Below are positions 42,838 through 44,075 of a DNA stretch of 44,075 nt, piece by piece. This DNA is from Chitinophagaceae bacterium (lineage in GTDB: Bacteria; Bacteroidota; Bacteroidia; Chitinophagales; Chitinophagaceae). Where the stretch lies: positions 1 to 44,075 of the forward strand of contig CANGMZ010000013.1 of the NCBI GenBank assembly GCA_947454715.1. Reading direction: 5' to 3'. The translations under genes and the position numbers were made by a program. The notes under the pieces were generated by a model. It was not told where the DNA came from. It saw nothing but the letters and a program-made list of their open reading frames with translations, and made no database searches. Within the stretch, counting starts at the first letter, position 1. Each line of letters begins with the position of its first letter.

Positions 42838-44075
42838 ATGAATGGTACGCCTGTTTTTGAAGTTTTGTTGATCGGTGCAACTCCTGATCAGACAGACGTA
42901 TATAAGATACTGACATCTGAAAGCGGAGTAAAAGTTAGCGGCTGGTCGCAATGGAGCAGCTTCCCATCAACAGCTGGTATAGATACTGTGTTTTATGAAG
43001 TAGATTCGTTTAATCTTGATTCCTATCTTCAGCTTAAATCGGCACTTGGGCATTTTAAAGGAGTGCCATTTGTGTTGTTATTCAAGACCGATGACAAGCA
43101 ATTTATAAATTTGGCCGTAGATCTGAAGGTAAAGCATTATATATATGAGGCTGATATAAATAGGGGAGCAGTTGTTGATTTGCTAGCGGAAATTACCATG
43201 GCAAAACAAGACTTTACCCCATTTGATGCAGAAAGTCATAGCATTTGGCTTCTAGAGCATATAAGTGATGCTTTTATGGCTGCAGACAGAAATTGGAAAA
43301 TCACTTATGTCAATAAAGTTGCTGAGCAGCAATATAAGATTAGGCGTGGAGAGGTAGTAGGGAGAAGTGTTTGGGAGGTGTTTCCCAAAACGGCTGCGTC
43401 ACATTTTTATGATGCGTATATGCGCTGTATGAATGATCAGGAGGTAGTCTTCGTTCATGGTTTATCGCCAACGTCGGGAAAATGGATTGAAACAACTGCT
43501 TACCCAACAAAAGATGGTATTGCGGTTTATTTTAAAGACTGTAGTGAACAAGTGTTGCTTCAAAATGAGATTGGGCGGCAAAAGATAAACCTGCAGAAGT
43601 TGATTGATAATGTGAATGATTTGGTATGGTCGGTAGACAGAGATATGAAAATAATCATTTGCAATAAGGTGTATAGCTCGTTTGTGTATGATATGACCGG
43701 AGAAGTGCCGGCAGAGGGGACATTGGTATTGTGGAAGACATTTGATGATGCGTTTTATCAACGTCGTAAATCGCAGTATGAACGTGGCTTGAAAGGGGAA
43801 GGGTTTGTAACGGTGGATAGAATGGAGTTAAATGGCAAGTTTATATATTTTGATACGAGTTTTGCACCTATAATAGATGAGGATGGTATAGTTACAGGTG
43901 TATGTTGTCATTCTCGCGATGTTACTGTTCAGTTATTGCACTTAGAGAAAATAGAGCGGCAAAATGTTTTACTTCAAGAAATAGCATTTATACAGTCGCA
44001 CCATGTAAGAGCGCCATTAACTAAAATAATGGCATTAACTGGATTGTTCAAAGATGACGAAGCCGCAGATGAGGA
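42838..44075 (+). CDS. PAS sensor histidine kinase, 3' end cut by window
   Basis: The ATG at 42838 opens a frame that runs without a stop to the window end (412 codons seen). Residues ~1-125 look like a very degenerate receiver: strand EVLLIGA where acidic residues are expected, VFYEVDSF in place of the Asp strand, VPFVLLFKTDDKQFINLAVDLKVKHYIYE in the positions of strands 4-5. Two PAS domains follow (about 135-250, SDAFMAADRNWKITYVN; and about 258-375, VNDLVWSVDRDMKI). The H-box begins at QSHHVRAPLTKI with H388. The ATPase domain must lie beyond 44075. No transmembrane segment was seen. It is similar in layout to the kinase at 37743-40379. Confidence 0.85.
   Translation, partial: MNGTPVFEVLLIGATPDQTDVYKILTSESGVKVSGWSQWSSFPSTAGIDTVFYEVDSFNLDSYLQLKSALGHFKGVPFVLLFKTDDKQFINLAVDLKVKHYIYEADINRGAVVDLLAEITMAKQDFTPFDAESHSIWLLEHISDAFMAADRNWKITYVNKVAEQQYKIRRGEVVGRSVWEVFPKTAASHFYDAYMRCMNDQEVVFVHGLSPTSGKWIETTAYPTKDGIAVYFKDCSEQVLLQNEIGRQKINLQKLIDNVNDLVWSVDRDMKIIICNKVYSSFVYDMTGEVPAEGTLVLWKTFDDAFYQRRKSQYERGLKGEGFVTVDRMELNGKFIYFDTSFAPIIDEDGIVTGVCCHSRDVTVQLLHLEKIERQNVLLQEIAFIQSHHVRAPLTKIMALTGLFKDDEAADE

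Noticed and set aside
34115-44075. A defence or mobile island in the kinase region
   Set aside because: No integrase, repeats, tRNA or nuclease genes. Codon use and promoter elements resemble the rest of the window.

Overview
This 44 kb window comes from a Bacteroidota chromosome, most likely a Chitinophagales/Chitinophagaceae-type bacterium. The lines of evidence are type IX secretion (T9SS) genes (a PorP/SprF-family protein, a PorT-like protein and a CHU_C type B cargo protein), a DUF6580 protein, sensor kinases with SHNLRAP-type H boxes, a moderately AT-rich composition, and repeated matches to the Bacteroidota promoter -7 element TAnnTTTG next to gene starts. I saw no rRNA, tRNA, insertion sequence, prophage or CRISPR array. 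The genes look chromosomal and mostly housekeeping.

Layout. 0-12 kb: a secreted transglutaminase-like protein (-), upp (+), a PorP/SprF protein (+) converging on a large T9SS cargo protein (-), a 1244-aa SWIM-SNF2 helicase (+), a candidate small RNA on the minus strand, a PorT-like protein (+) and a PcaF-type thiolase (+). 12-18 kb: a minus-strand tripartite RND efflux operon (TolC, adaptor, pump). 18-22 kb: an unrecognised lipoprotein (+), then tatC-rpiB (-) and an RDD membrane protein (-). 22-27.4 kb: an overlapping plus-strand operon SpoIIM-like / DUF4129 / DUF4350 / MoxR / DUF58, divergent from the RDD gene. 27.6-30.4 kb: an ECF sigma factor, a membrane protein fusing an anti-sigma-like N-terminus to a trypsin-like protease, and a YCF48-like lipoprotein. 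30.4-34 kb: DUF6580 protein, prfB, ABC exporter. 34-44 kb: a hybrid GAF/PAS kinase with receiver and Hpt domains, a PAS kinase whose N-terminal receiver has lost its phospho-acceptor Asp, a single-domain response regulator, purC (-), a LysE-type exporter, and a final PAS kinase cut by the window end.

How the parts fit. The T9SS genes serve surface secretion. The RND operon exports toxic compounds. The MoxR/DUF58 cluster resembles a conserved cell-envelope/chaperone module. The sigma/anti-sigma-protease pair looks like an envelope-sensing switch. The 34-44 kb kinases look like a soluble multi-step phosphorelay whose output regulator is outside the window or works by protein contact.

The most unusual items are the anti-sigma/protease fusion, the candidate ~100-nt minus-strand RNA at 9914-10014, and the two sensor kinases with degenerate receiver-like input domains. 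All function calls come from reading motifs by eye; no database search was run.
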